Below the pieces are notes generated by a model that did not search any database, was not told the origin of the DNA, and saw only the letters and a program-made list of their open reading frames with translations. A DNA stretch of 64,000 bases from Thermaurantimonas sp046295455. Lineage in GTDB: Bacteria > Bacteroidota > Bacteroidia > Flavobacteriales > Schleiferiaceae. Positions within the stretch are counted from its first letter, which is position 1; the number at the start of each line of letters is the position of its first letter. Both the position numbers and the translations under genes were made by a program. The stretch spans positions 62,001-126,000 of the forward strand of contig JBKBNI010000005.1 of the NCBI GenBank assembly GCA_046295455.1, written 5' to 3'. Of this stretch, positions 18,093 through 27,894 are shown in pieces.

Positions 18093-19133
18093 TTAACTAT
18101 GCTTGGTTTCAATACTTTTGATGACATCGAGCACGATCTGCGCCAGAAACTTTCCGGCAGCCATTTTCTCAATAGGTGTGGGAGCGAGTTCAGGAGCTGC
18201 TTCAGAAAGATGCACGTATTTGATTTGCAGCAAGGATGCTGCTTTTTTTATCAAAGAGCGCGTCATCTCAGGTGAAAATCCGCACGGATTGTACGCGCTG
18301 GCTGGAAATCCCGTGACTGCATCGAGATCTACTTCCAGTCCGCATGGTTCGATGCTAAAATTTTCCAGAGCTTTATCCATCATTACAAGCCATTCACTTC
18401 GTTTTACAGCCAGGAGATCATCGTATAGAGTACATGTCACTACATCGTTGTTTTGGATGGACTGAATGATATATTCGTTGTTAAACTCTGATTGCAATCC
18501 AAAGATATGGTAATATTTGACCAGCTGTTCGTGGATGGCATAGCTGAATCCGTTGCCTGAATGACGTCCCTCAAAAGCTCTCAGGTCGGCATGCATATCA
18601 ATGTTCATAATGGCAAGAGGTTTTGAGAGGGCATGGGTATATCCTTTGATAATGGGGTAGGAGTTGTTGTGTCCACCACCAATGGCGATCAGAATTTTAC
18701 CGTGAGAAGCAATATACTCAGCCATTTCCGATACAATGACATCGATTTCAGCTGTAAGCTCTCTGAGCTTGACCAGCTCTGTACTGTGGCCGGGCGATAG
18801 CGAGGAGGATGCAGCCATCAGGTCGTTGAGATTCAAAGATCCTCCTATTGCAATGTTATGACCTTGGTAAATGCGATTGCTTTGCATATTGAGCATGGCA
18901 GGCAGGAAATACCTCCAAGCACTGTCAGCTCCGGATCTGCCGAAATTGGCACGTACTCCAATATCCTCAGGAATTCCTATGATCACATACTTTATTTCCT
19001 GATCTTGTAGGATTTCATGAAATTCATTTTCGTTTTGGGGCACCCGGCATACTTGACCAATACGGGTTTCCCCCGGCCTTTTAATCAATTGGGCGGATAT
19101 TACCTCATCGCTTACAAAGGTGAGTCTCTCCAT
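18093..19133 (-). CDS. hutG: Formimidoylglutamase (arginase/agmatinase family)
   Basis: A 346-residue manganese hydrolase that splits N-formimino-L-glutamate into glutamate and formamide. The three metal-binding motifs are intact: 'IAIGGGHNNSYP', 'MNIDMHADLRAFEGRHSG' and 'EVDLDAVTGFPASA'. 'RPGETRIGQ' near the N-terminus is typical of Bacteroidota members. The ATG at 19133 leaves a 10-base gap after hutI and fits the family N-terminus; another ATG at 19160 would overlap hutI by 17 bases. The assignment to formimidoylglutamate rather than another ureohydrolase substrate rests on family likeness plus the two hut neighbours. Confidence 0.85.
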   Translation of the reverse strand: MERLTFVSDEVISAQLIKRPGETRIGQVCRVPQNENEFHEILQDQEIKYVIIGIPEDIGVRANFGRSGADSAWRYFLPAMLNMQSNRIYQGHNIAIGGSLNLNDLMAASSSLSPGHSTELVKLRELTAEIDVIVSEMAEYIASHGKILIAIGGGHNNSYPIIKGYTHALSKPLAIMNIDMHADLRAFEGRHSGNGFSYAIHEQLVKYYHIFGLQSEFNNEYIIQSIQNNDVVTCTLYDDLLAVKRSEWLVMMDKALENFSIEPCGLEVDLDAVTGFPASAYNPCGFSPEMTRSLIKKAASLLQIKYVHLSEAAPELAPTPIEKMAAGKFLAQIVLDVIKSIETKHS

Positions 19134-19143
19134 TATGGCCGAA

Positions 19144-20385
19144 TCAATCCACTTTTCCATTGATGATGGTTTTGTAAATGAGATTTTCTGAAAAATAATA
19201 CGGGATCTGACTTACATCATCAATGCGCTCAGTGAGCAAAAATGAAGCCATCTTCCCGCACTCGATGCTGCCGTGGGATAGTCCCAATTCCATGGCAAAG
19301 GCACCATTTATGGTAGAGAGGGCAAGAGCTTCCTCAGGGAGCATTTTCATCTTGATGCATGCCAAGGCGATTACGAAGTTCATGTTTCCCGAGGGACAGC
19401 TACCGGGATTAAAGTCAGAAGCAAGTGCCACAGCAACGTTTTTCTTCTTCATTTTTTGATAATCAGGGTAGGGCAAATTCAGAAAAAAGGCCGTACCCGG
19501 AAGCAATGTAGCGATCGTTTCGCTTTGAGATAACACGTCAAACTCTTCTTCACCTGCGCGTTCCAGATGGTCTACACTTAGTGCTTTGTGCGCCACACCT
19601 ACCTGTACACCCCCGGAGTAGTCTAGTTCGTTGGCATGTATCTTAGGCTTGAGGCCATACTTTGAGGCAGCTTCCAGAATTCTGGCCGTCTGATCTACCG
19701 TAAAGAATCCCTTGTCACAAAATACATCGACATAATCAGCTAATCCGCTGTCGGCTACCACTGGCAACATTCTTTCAATAAGGTAGGTTACATATCCTTC
19801 CTGATTGTTTTTAAATTCAGGCGGAACAGCATGCGCACCGAGAAATGTCGATTTGATGGGTACATCGGTCAGTTCCTTTAATCGGCGAATTACAGCTAGT
19901 GTTTTTAACTCTGAAGCCAGGTCCAAACCATAGCCGCTTTTTATTTCGACAGCGACGGTTCCTGTTTTAATCATGGACTGAAGACGTTGCAGAGCGCCCT
20001 CAAGAAGTTCTGTATCACTCATCTTCCTGAGCATGAGAGCTGATTGTATGATCCCTCCTCCCTTTGCAGCAATCTCTTCGTAGGACAATCCTTTAATTTT
20101 ATCTACAAACTCTTCATGGCGCGGCCTTGGGAAGACGATATGGGTATGGCTATCGCAGTATCCGGGCAGGATACTTCGTCCGGTACAGTCGAAGATTTTG
20201 GCTTCTGCTTCAATATTGATTAAATCACTCATCGGGCCATAATCGATTATTGTATCATCTTCGATTTTTAAATAGGCATTTTCCAGAGTCTTAAGCTGCA
20301 TATATTCATTGCCTCGCAGGGGGCGTGTCAGCCTTTTGGAAATTCCATAAATTTTTAAAACGTTTGTAAAATATCGGATGGCCAT
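19144..20385 (-). CDS. hutI: Imidazolonepropionase
   Basis: A 413-residue amidohydrolase that opens imidazolone-5-propionate to N-formimino-L-glutamate, step three of histidine degradation. Metal-site motifs: 'YCDSHTHIVFPRPRHEEF' (His-x-His), 'EIKSGYGLD', 'TFLGAHAVPPEF', 'IHANELDYSGG' and 'VALASDFNPGSCPS' (metal-binding Asp), all typical of HutI. It is the first of three same-strand genes with gaps of about 10 and four bases, so an operon. Histidase (hutH) and urocanase (hutU) are not in the window and must be encoded elsewhere. No clear promoter box is seen in the 150 bases upstream. Confidence 0.96.
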   Translation of the reverse strand: MAIRYFTNVLKIYGISKRLTRPLRGNEYMQLKTLENAYLKIEDDTIIDYGPMSDLINIEAEAKIFDCTGRSILPGYCDSHTHIVFPRPRHEEFVDKIKGLSYEEIAAKGGGIIQSALMLRKMSDTELLEGALQRLQSMIKTGTVAVEIKSGYGLDLASELKTLAVIRRLKELTDVPIKSTFLGAHAVPPEFKNNQEGYVTYLIERMLPVVADSGLADYVDVFCDKGFFTVDQTARILEAASKYGLKPKIHANELDYSGGVQVGVAHKALSVDHLERAGEEEFDVLSQSETIATLLPGTAFFLNLPYPDYQKMKKKNVAVALASDFNPGSCPSGNMNFVIALACIKMKMLPEEALALSTINGAFAMELGLSHGSIECGKMASFLLTERIDDVSQIPYYFSENLIYKTIINGKVD

Positions 20386-20535
20386 TTTTAGAAATAAAAT
20401 TATGGGCTAAGTTATCTTAGAATCGGATTTTGAATGTCAACTACATACTAATTCTATCGTCTTACCAGAAGTATTTTTCCAATCAGACCAAAATCAAACA
20501 GTCAGGCATGTCAAAATTTTGGTATGGAAAAGCCA

Positions 20536-21636
20536 TCAGATACTCATCAGAGATGAGTATACCTTCATCCACTCGTACCCGGATTTTTCAGGAGTAAGAT
20601 TCAAGGCGTGGTGATATGCTTTGGCCGACAATTCGTTCCGTAGGAAGTCATTGTTCCAAAGTTTTTCTATAGTGTGAATCAAGTCTTCTGTCTTGCCTGA
20701 TGTCTGACACTCAGGAAGTCCCGAGGCTTCAATAAGGCATGGAGACGGGCCGGTGACACACACCTTACCTGCGGCAGCTGCCTCCAGCGGAGGTAGTCCA
20801 AAACCTTCAGCTACAGACGGATAAACTACCATAGAGGCATGTGCATACCATGCCGCTAATTCATTTGTATCCTTCGGATTTGCATGGTATAAAAGGTTGT
20901 TCTGCCGTAGTCGGTTGTATATGGGATATATCTCTCTTTCGTACCTCTTTTTTATACGACCTACCAGTACGATGGGAATTTTTAAATGATCGATCGCTCT
21001 GAGCAGCGAGAGTGTATTTTTTCTGGGCTCAATGGTGCCAACGGATAAAATAAATCTGCCGAAGGGCGGAGTGACTAAATATCTGAAATCAGATGCACTG
21101 TAAAAATCAGGATGCACACTCTGATAAATGACTCTGCAGCGGGCCGGGCGAATATGGTAGTGTGTCACCAGTTCGGACATGGTCTGCCGGCTGATACAGT
21201 GTACAAGGTCTGCTGCATCCAGGGCTTGCCTCAATTTGTAGTCATAGAGTGTGCGGTCTAGGGGAGAATAGTCATAGGGTCGGGTTTTGAAGAGCACGTC
21301 GTGCACGGTGAGAATCTTTCGACCGGTAAATCGGTCTATATCAAAGGGTAGTTCTGCAGACAGCCCATGATAAATATTTGCCCCGATGCGCTGAGCCCGT
21401 TTTCCAAGTGCAAGTCGCCTCCAAAGACCCGGAGCAATCTTCCAGATGGAAGTCGGTACTGATGGATAAATCTTAGGATGTGAGAGTCTCTCATCGTATA
21501 TCCTGATCCGAGGGGTGAAGGCGATGATTTTTTGTATTCCCTCGAAAGTAGACACCATGGCAAGGTGGTTTCGGGAGTAGCTGCCCAGACCCGTTGAATT
21601 CATGTATGCCCTTTTGGCATCAAAAGCAATTGTCAT
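20536..21636 (-). CDS. Glycosyltransferase, GT4 family
   Basis: A 366-residue GT-B glycosyltransferase using a nucleotide-activated sugar. The C-terminal donor-binding domain has 'FILSVGTIEPRKN' and the E-x7-E motif in 'SVAEGFGLPPLEAAAAGK'. The N-terminal 'FDAKRAYMNSTGLGSYSRN' resembles GT4 acceptor domains that begin with a glycine-rich loop. It lies 51 bases downstream of the TolC-family gene on the same strand and could be read through from the efflux operon, but a functional link is unlikely. Sugar and acceptor cannot be told from sequence; surface polysaccharide synthesis is the usual role. Confidence 0.88.
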   Translation of the reverse strand: MTIAFDAKRAYMNSTGLGSYSRNHLAMVSTFEGIQKIIAFTPRIRIYDERLSHPKIYPSVPTSIWKIAPGLWRRLALGKRAQRIGANIYHGLSAELPFDIDRFTGRKILTVHDVLFKTRPYDYSPLDRTLYDYKLRQALDAADLVHCISRQTMSELVTHYHIRPARCRVIYQSVHPDFYSASDFRYLVTPPFGRFILSVGTIEPRKNTLSLLRAIDHLKIPIVLVGRIKKRYEREIYPIYNRLRQNNLLYHANPKDTNELAAWYAHASMVVYPSVAEGFGLPPLEAAAAGKVCVTGPSPCLIEASGLPECQTSGKTEDLIHTIEKLWNNDFLRNELSAKAYHHALNLTPEKSGYEWMKVYSSLMSI

Positions 21637-21687
21637 GATGCAAGTATAGGAAGAGGCATTGGGAATATGCTTGCTTATCTTTCAACA

Positions 21688-23004
21688 CTATTTAGGTATG
21701 GCTCCTGAGATCTGGCCTGTAATCAGCATCAGCTGCACATAAGAGAGGAGACTGTTCAGATAGGCTTCTTCCATCCTGAGTTTGGCATTTAGCAGGGATG
21801 TTTGGGAATTTCTGAATTCCAAATCGCTGATTCTGCCTTGTTTATACTGAATTTCGGAGATTTTGGTTTGTTCGGCTACTGATTCCTGATTAGCGCGTTC
21901 GAGGTTGTAAATATTGATATTGGTAGCAAGTTGATTATAGGTATTTTCGAAGAATTCACTTAGTTCGAGTTCCAATTGTTTGGCTTGAAGTTCAGCATTT
22001 TCTGTTTCAATCATAGAAGCTTTTCTACGATTGCGATCGGCCAAACCGTTAAAGAGGTTCCAACGAAAGAGCAGCCCCGCATTGGTACCATCGACAGCGA
22101 GTGATTTTAAGACGCCGATTTCATTCTGCTGGCGTACCAGGTTGTATTCTCCGAAAAGCCCTACCTGAGGCAGGAAGTCTGCAATGGTTCCCTGGTCGCG
22201 GTACTTCAATGCCTTGTGCCTCAATCTAGCGCTTTGAAGGGAGGTGTTTTGATTTTTCATGAGCTCGAGCCATTCGTATTTAGGAGGTAATTCGATGGTT
22301 GGCACGGGTGTAGCAGACAGCTCCGTCTCTTGCACACTGATATCAGTGAGCCTAAGTAATCTTGCCATTAATTGCTGAAAAATCAACTGCTCACGGAGAT
22401 AGGTGGCACTATCCTGATTAAAATCCTGGACGGCCTGAAGGTATTGAAATGATGAAATCCGACCAATTGAATATCTGGATTCGGCCAGGCGCAGCCGGGT
22501 TCGGCTGATTTCAAAGTTTTCTTTTGTGTGGAAAAGAATATTTTGCTGGATTCTGGCAGAGTAGTATGCTGTGAGCAAATCCAGCAATGCGTTTTCGACC
22601 GAAATTCTCAATTCGGTTTCAGCCAAAATTTCCTGAATTTTGAGTTCATTTTTGAGAGCAAACATCCGTAATCCGTCAAAGATCATCCATTCCAAACGGG
22701 CAGTAGCGTTGAATCCCTGGCTTCGTGCATTATTTGCCGAACTTTTCTGACCGGAAAAAAATTCCAGGTCTGTATTCTGTGTACTTTGGTTGGCTCCTGC
22801 CAAGATGTCGAGCGTCGGGAGCATACCGGCCTGTCCCGGGTTATTCATCAGATCGGCCATAGCCACTGTATTGCGCGCCATTTGTATTTGGGGGTGATTG
22901 ACCAGCATCTTCTCAATCAGATGATTTAGCAGTGTATCCTGAGCATTGAGCAAGCAAATAGAACAACTAAGATAATTTAATATCAGCAGGTTACGAATTT
23001 TCAT
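21688..23004 (-). CDS. TolC-family outer-membrane efflux protein
   Basis: A 438-residue outer-membrane channel, the exit duct of a tripartite efflux pump. A signal peptide is at residues 1-21. Two long helical repeats typical of outer-membrane efflux proteins are seen, with 'YSARIQQNILFHTKENFEISRTRLRLAESRYSIGRIS' in the first half (quoted in parts: 'LRLAESRYSIG') and 'AEQTKISEIQYKQGRISDLEF' (short form 'IQYKQGRISDLEF') in the second. Its start overlaps the RND gene stop by 14 bases, so it is translated as part of the marR-adaptor-RND-TolC operon. Confidence 0.93.
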   Translation of the reverse strand: MKIRNLLILNYLSCSICLLNAQDTLLNHLIEKMLVNHPQIQMARNTVAMADLMNNPGQAGMLPTLDILAGANQSTQNTDLEFFSGQKSSANNARSQGFNATARLEWMIFDGLRMFALKNELKIQEILAETELRISVENALLDLLTAYYSARIQQNILFHTKENFEISRTRLRLAESRYSIGRISSFQYLQAVQDFNQDSATYLREQLIFQQLMARLLRLTDISVQETELSATPVPTIELPPKYEWLELMKNQNTSLQSARLRHKALKYRDQGTIADFLPQVGLFGEYNLVRQQNEIGVLKSLAVDGTNAGLLFRWNLFNGLADRNRRKASMIETENAELQAKQLELELSEFFENTYNQLATNINIYNLERANQESVAEQTKISEIQYKQGRISDLEFRNSQTSLLNAKLRMEEAYLNSLLSYVQLMLITGQISGAIPK

Positions 23005-26000
23005 GTCTTTTTCGTCCGGTCAAGATCAAGTACAGTGAGGGTATAATAAACAGCGTGAGCAAGAGGGAAAACAACAACCCCCCTATCACCACAATGCCCA
23101 TTGGAATCCTGGATGTGGCACCCCCACCCAGTGCCAATGCAATAGGCACAGCGCCTAAGATCGTGGCCATAGAAGTCATCAGGATCGGTCTCATGCGCTG
23201 GACAGAAGCCTCCAGTACGGCCCGTTTTATTTTCATGCCTTCAAGGCGTTTCTGATTGGCAAATTCGACAATTAAAATTCCGTTTTTTGTCACGATACCG
23301 ATGAGAACTATGATCCCTATCTGACTAAAAATATTGAGAGTATTCTCTGTTAAATAAAGTGAAAATACCGCTCCTGCCAGAGCCAACGGTACCGTAAACA
23401 TAATGATCAGCGGGTCTCTAAAACTCTCAAACTGAGCGGCAAGAACCAAATACACAAGCAGTAAAGCAAATATGAATGCAAAGTTGAGGCTGCCGCTGCT
23501 GTCCACAAATTCTTTGGAAGGCCCGGCCAGGGAGTACGAAAATGTTTCATCCAGCACCTCCCTTCCGATCCGCTTCATCTCTTCTATCCCTTGACCCAGA
23601 GTGACGTTTTTAGCCGTATTGGCCGACACTGTAGCCGAAACATATCGGTTGTAGCGGTATAATACGGGTGGGGCAGCCGTTTCGGTGTATTCGATGATGT
23701 TGGAGAGCGGTATCAGCTCATTTCGGTTATTTCTTACGTAGACCTTTTCAAAATCAGCCGGTTCATCACGGTAGAGCCGATCTGCCTGACCGATTACCTG
23801 ATACTGCTTGTTGTTCATTAAAAAATACCCGTACCGCTGGCCGGTAAACATCAGCTGGAGGCTCTGGGCCACATCTGCCACAGACACACCCAGTGTAGCT
23901 GCACGCTCTCGATTGATCTGAATTATCATCTCAGGTTTGTTGAACTTTAAATTTACATCCACAAACTGAAACTTCCCGGATGCATTTGCTTTTTCGATAA
24001 ACTCAGGTAATACCTCTTTAAGACGGTTAAAATTGGGCGCCTGAATGACAAACTGTACCGGGAGACTTGTGAATCGATTGCCTCCAACAGTTTGATCTTG
24101 TGCAACGAAGGTGCGCGCAAAATTGTATTTCTGCAAGAGCACACTGAGCTCATCTGCCAACTGCTGTTGCGATTTTCTTCGTTTGGAAGGGTCCTTGAGC
24201 ATCAGCCGGATGAATCCGCTATTGACCGATACTGAGGCTCCAAATCCCGGAGAAGTCACGCAGAGAAGGTTTTCTTTCTCCGGGAGGGTATCCGTCAGCT
24301 CAATAAGGTCTGACATGTAGTCAAACATGCTTTCGTAGGAAGTGCCTTCCGGCGCGGTAGCGATGATTCGCAATCGGCTTTTGTCTTCGAGTGGAGCCAA
24401 CTCCGAAGGCACCTTTCGACCGACCAAAACCGTCATGACTATCGTAGCCAGTACTATGAAGACGGCATATGAGGGCTTATCTAAAAACTTTGATAGCAAA
24501 AATTGGTATCGGCGGTTCAGCGTCAAAAAAAATGCTTCCGATTTTTTGTAAAATTGTGTTTCTTTTTTTTGTTTTTTTAATAGCCTGGAGCTCAACATAG
24601 GCGTCAAGGTGAGCGAAATAAATGTGGAAATGATTACAGCTCCTGATACCACAATGGCAAACTCTCTGAAAAGCTTACCGGTGATACCTTGTAAAAACAC
24701 AATGGGTAAGAATACAGCGACCAGTGTGACTGTAGTGGATATAATGGCAAAAAAGATTTCAGATGCTCCAATGTGTGCTGCTTTGATCGGTTTTACTCCT
24801 TTTTCAATTTTTGAGTAAATGTTTTCCATCATTACAATGGCATCATCTACGACCAGACCGGTAGCCAACACAATGCCCAGCAGAGTCAATATGTTGATCG
24901 TGTAGTCGAATATGTAAATGACAAAAAATGTCCCGATGAGTGATATCGGGATTGCTATGATCGGGATCAGAGTGGTTCGCCAGTTGCGCAGGAAGAGAAA
25001 AATGATGAGCACCACCAGCGAAAATGCGATCACAATAGTATTTTGCACTTCACTGATCGCTTTACGAACCGGGACCGTGCTGTCCAGAGCAATACCCAGT
25101 ATCAGATCGTCGGGTAATTCCTTTTTGATCTGATTGACCTTTTCGTAGACCTTGTCGGCGAGTTCAATTACATTGACGCCTGGTTGAGGAGTAATGGCCA
25201 CGCCGATCATGGGCTGTCCGCCGTCACCACGAAGAATAGAACGCTCGTTTTCGGGTCTTAATTCTGCGATGCCCACATCGCTTAGTCGAACAATCCTGCC
25301 GTCTCGTTCACGAAGAATGAGGTTGTTAAACTCTTCGGTGGTCGATAGCCTGCCGAGTGTTTTTACGGAGAGTTCCGTCCGAAACCCCTCTACGCGGCCT
25401 GCCGGAATTTCTACGTTTTCGCGATTCAGGGCATTTTGTATATCCTGAGGTGTAATGTCATAGTAGGCCATTTTAAGGGGGTTGAGGGTCAATTTCATTG
25501 AGTATTTTTTCTCACCCCAAATGTTGATTTCGCTGACGCCCGAAATATTCTGCAGACGTTCTTTAAAAATATTGATTCCTATATCGGTAAGTTCCAAGAG
25601 ATTGCGTTGATCACTTTGCACAGTAATAGAGATGACCGGGTCAGCATTTGCATCTGACTTTACCACTATAGGTGGATCACAGTCAGCCGGTAGGCGTCGT
25701 ATGGCTCTGGATACGCGATCACGCACGTCATTGGCTGCATCTTCGAGCGATGTTTCCAAATCAAATTCTACACTGATGGTACTTCTTCCGTCGCTACTAG
25801 TTGACGTAATCGATTGAATTCCCGAAATTCCATTGATGGATTCCTCGAGCGGATCTGTGATCTGAGACTCGATGACTTCTGCATTTGCACCGGGATAATT
25901 GGTAGTGACGGTTACAACGGGCGGATCTACAGATGGAAGTTCACGTACACCCAGGAAGGTATAACTAATTACCCCAAATAATATGATGATTAACGAAAAT

Positions 26001-26062
26001 ACAGATGCCAAAACAGGCCTGTCAATACTGATAGATGCCAGAGATTGCGAACGCTTACTCAT
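22991..26062 (-). CDS. RND efflux transporter permease (AcrB/MexB type, HAE1)
   Basis: A 1023-residue inner-membrane proton-driven drug exporter. It starts with a cytoplasmic stub and TM1 ('VLASVFSLIIILFGVISY'), followed by a large periplasmic porter domain ('PGANAEVIESQITDPLEE', 'TSSDGRSTISVEF'). TM4 carries the proton-relay aspartates in 'GLVVDDAIVMMENIY'. The second half repeats the pattern, ending with 'MGIVVIGGLLFSLLLTLF'. Size and the paired aspartates mark the hydrophobe/amphiphile exporter class rather than a metal exporter. ATG at 26062 is preferred over a TTG two codons earlier. Twelve bases separate it from the adaptor gene. Confidence 0.96.
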   Translation of the reverse strand: MSKRSQSLASISIDRPVLASVFSLIIILFGVISYTFLGVRELPSVDPPVVTVTTNYPGANAEVIESQITDPLEESINGISGIQSITSTSSDGRSTISVEFDLETSLEDAANDVRDRVSRAIRRLPADCDPPIVVKSDANADPVISITVQSDQRNLLELTDIGINIFKERLQNISGVSEINIWGEKKYSMKLTLNPLKMAYYDITPQDIQNALNRENVEIPAGRVEGFRTELSVKTLGRLSTTEEFNNLILRERDGRIVRLSDVGIAELRPENERSILRGDGGQPMIGVAITPQPGVNVIELADKVYEKVNQIKKELPDDLILGIALDSTVPVRKAISEVQNTIVIAFSLVVLIIFLFLRNWRTTLIPIIAIPISLIGTFFVIYIFDYTINILTLLGIVLATGLVVDDAIVMMENIYSKIEKGVKPIKAAHIGASEIFFAIISTTVTLVAVFLPIVFLQGITGKLFREFAIVVSGAVIISTFISLTLTPMLSSRLLKKQKKETQFYKKSEAFFLTLNRRYQFLLSKFLDKPSYAVFIVLATIVMTVLVGRKVPSELAPLEDKSRLRIIATAPEGTSYESMFDYMSDLIELTDTLPEKENLLCVTSPGFGASVSVNSGFIRLMLKDPSKRRKSQQQLADELSVLLQKYNFARTFVAQDQTVGGNRFTSLPVQFVIQAPNFNRLKEVLPEFIEKANASGKFQFVDVNLKFNKPEMIIQINRERAATLGVSVADVAQSLQLMFTGQRYGYFLMNNKQYQVIGQADRLYRDEPADFEKVYVRNNRNELIPLSNIIEYTETAAPPVLYRYNRYVSATVSANTAKNVTLGQGIEEMKRIGREVLDETFSYSLAGPSKEFVDSSGSLNFAFIFALLLVYLVLAAQFESFRDPLIIMFTVPLALAGAVFSLYLTENTLNIFSQIGIIVLIGIVTKNGILIVEFANQKRLEGMKIKRAVLEASVQRMRPILMTSMATILGAVPIALALGGGATSRIPMGIVVIGGLLFSLLLTLFIIPSLYLILTGRKRHENS

Positions 26063-26074
26063 AATCAATTTTAA

Positions 26075-27151
26075 CTATTCCTGAATTGCTAGAGAATTCG
26101 CAGGTCTGACGGGAGTGCCTGACCTTATTTGTAAAATTCCGGAGGCCACCACAGTATCTCCGGGTTGCAATCCACTTAAGATCTCTACATATACGGCATC
26201 TCTGCGACCGACCTGCACGGTATTAGCTCGGGCTGTATCGTCTTTGATGGTATATACGATCTGACGTCCCAGTTGAGGGACTATACAGTCGGCAGGCACT
26301 TTGAGTACATCACTTTTACTCTTTACATGTAAAGCAGCTTTGACATACGCACCTGGAAAAAGACCGGCGGATGGCTTACCAATTTTTGCTCGAATTTTGT
26401 TAGACCTCAGCACTTTGTCTATTACAGGTTCTACTGCGTAAACTATTGCCACTGTTGTATCTGTAAGATATTCCCCAAATATCTCTACAGTGTCTCCCAC
26501 TCGAACCAGACCGGTAAAACGTTCAGGCAGATCAATTTCAATTTTTAATGGATGAATTTGCCAAAATTGAACAATCGATTGCTGATTGCTGACAAAGCTG
26601 CCGGGGCTTAAATGCCGAAGTCCAGCCACTCCTGTGAAGGGAGCGCGTATGCTGTGCTTTTCTACGAAGACGCTGGCCGCTGATGCCTCTGCTTTAAGTT
26701 GCAGATACCGGCTCTTTGCTATTTCAAATTCTTCTTCGGACGCCCCGCCGGTCTGTAGTAGAGTATCCGTTCGTCTATAAACTTTTTCAGCCTGTTCCAG
26801 CTGAGCTTCAAGGGACTGAAGGCGAGCAATGGCTTCTCTGGCATCAAGTTGTACCAGTATATGCCCTTTTTTTACGAGCTGCCCTTCTTCAAATCCTATG
26901 GAAACCACCTTTGCAGCTACTTCTGAAGTGATGTTTACCTGCTCTGAAGGAAGTATCTCCGCATTGGTCACAAAGCGTTCGGATATGGATTTGGGATTCA
27001 CTACAAAATATGATACCTCCAGAGGTGCAGGGAATTTTTTTTCGGACCCCGCAGATGATGAGGTACAAGCTGTAAAACCAAGTAGGGATGCAAAAGTTAT
27101 AATTAAAATTAGTATGTAGTTTGAAGACGATTCTTGATCATTATCGGGCAT
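26075..27151 (-). CDS. RND efflux periplasmic adaptor (HlyD/AcrA family), lipoprotein
   Basis: A 358-residue membrane-fusion protein linking the RND pump to the outer-membrane channel. The N-terminus is a lipoprotein signal with Cys29 in 'LLGFTACTSS'. It has the two lipoyl half-motifs ('ITSEVAAKVVSIGFEEGQLVKKG' region and 'IRAPFTGVAGLRHLSPGSFV' region), a helical hairpin between them (residues about 105-155) and a beta-barrel domain after. Its start overlaps the marR stop by 11 bases, placing it second in the operon. Confidence 0.94.
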   Translation of the reverse strand: MPDNDQESSSNYILILIITFASLLGFTACTSSSAGSEKKFPAPLEVSYFVVNPKSISERFVTNAEILPSEQVNITSEVAAKVVSIGFEEGQLVKKGHILVQLDAREAIARLQSLEAQLEQAEKVYRRTDTLLQTGGASEEEFEIAKSRYLQLKAEASAASVFVEKHSIRAPFTGVAGLRHLSPGSFVSNQQSIVQFWQIHPLKIEIDLPERFTGLVRVGDTVEIFGEYLTDTTVAIVYAVEPVIDKVLRSNKIRAKIGKPSAGLFPGAYVKAALHVKSKSDVLKVPADCIVPQLGRQIVYTIKDDTARANTVQVGRRDAVYVEILSGLQPGDTVVASGILQIRSGTPVRPANSLAIQE

Positions 27152-27638
27152 AATCGAGCTTTTTACGGGATTTTTCTTGTTTGTAATTGATTTTTACAGA
27201 CACTTTTGGTTCTTTCTCAATATTTTCCATCATTCTACCAAGAACTTTGTAAAAAGTTTCCTTATCGTGCTCATCAATACCCTCGAAACAGACGGTATTC
27301 AGGTTTGAATACGCTTTTTTGATCTCAGGTATGGCCTTCATTCCTTTTGGTGTGAGATAGAGATACATAGATCTCCTGTCTTCCGGATTAACTTCTCTGC
27401 GGACATAGCCTACACGGCAAAAGTGATCTACAACCCTAAAAGTTGTGACCTTATCAGTCTGGAGTTTGTCCGCAAGCTGCTGCTGCGTGATTTCGGGCTG
27501 GTGTTCATAGATGGTGATCAGGGTGAAGAAGTAACGATCAATGTCCAAGTGCTTCAGTTTTTTTGAAACGGCCCCGATGTACTGTTTTGTTAAATAGGCA
27601 AAATACACTGCCAGCGGTTGATTTGGATCGATTTTCAT
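27141..27638 (-). CDS. MarR-family transcriptional regulator
   Basis: A 165-residue winged-helix regulator. The DNA-binding part reads 'EITQQQLADKLQTDKVTTFRVVDHF' (seen near residues 49-73) followed by the wing 'YVRREVNPEDRRSMYLYLTPKG', whose 'DRR' and 'LTPKG' are MarR signatures. It is the first gene of the efflux operon and so most likely represses marR-adaptor-RND-TolC, released by a small aromatic or drug ligand. A 14-base palindrome at 27707-27720, next to its -7 box, is the likely operator. The ligand is unknown. Confidence 0.94.
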   Translation of the reverse strand: MKIDPNQPLAVYFAYLTKQYIGAVSKKLKHLDIDRYFFTLITIYEHQPEITQQQLADKLQTDKVTTFRVVDHFCRVGYVRREVNPEDRRSMYLYLTPKGMKAIPEIKKAYSNLNTVCFEGIDEHDKETFYKVLGRMMENIEKEPKVSVKINYKQEKSRKKLDYAR

Positions 27639-27687
27639 AGTTTTGGAGTTTAGTTGTTATAACGAATTGGTTGCTTTATTAATGATG

Positions 27688-27720
27688 CAAAGTTAAATTG
27701 GATGTAGATACAAATGTATC
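27688..27720 (-). promoter_or_regulatory. marR operon promoter with palindromic candidate operator
   Basis: On the minus strand TAACTTTG (27688-27695) is an exact -7 box about 50 bases before the marR ATG. Just upstream lies GATACA-AA-TGTATC (27707-27720), a perfect 6-base inverted repeat with a two-base centre, containing a TTTG that could serve as the -33 element at a short spacing. Position and symmetry suit a MarR dimer site. Confidence 0.55.
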
Positions 27721-27894
27721 AGACTCCCGGTTAGTTTGCTGTATAGCATTGAATTAAAGATTATTATAGAATTGTTAAAATTTATTTTCCAAAATTTACC
27801 AAATAAATTTACAAAATCTGATATCAATAACAACTGAATTTTCTGACATAAAATGCTCCTTCAATCTTACTCAAGGTTTTACACTTATTAAGTT

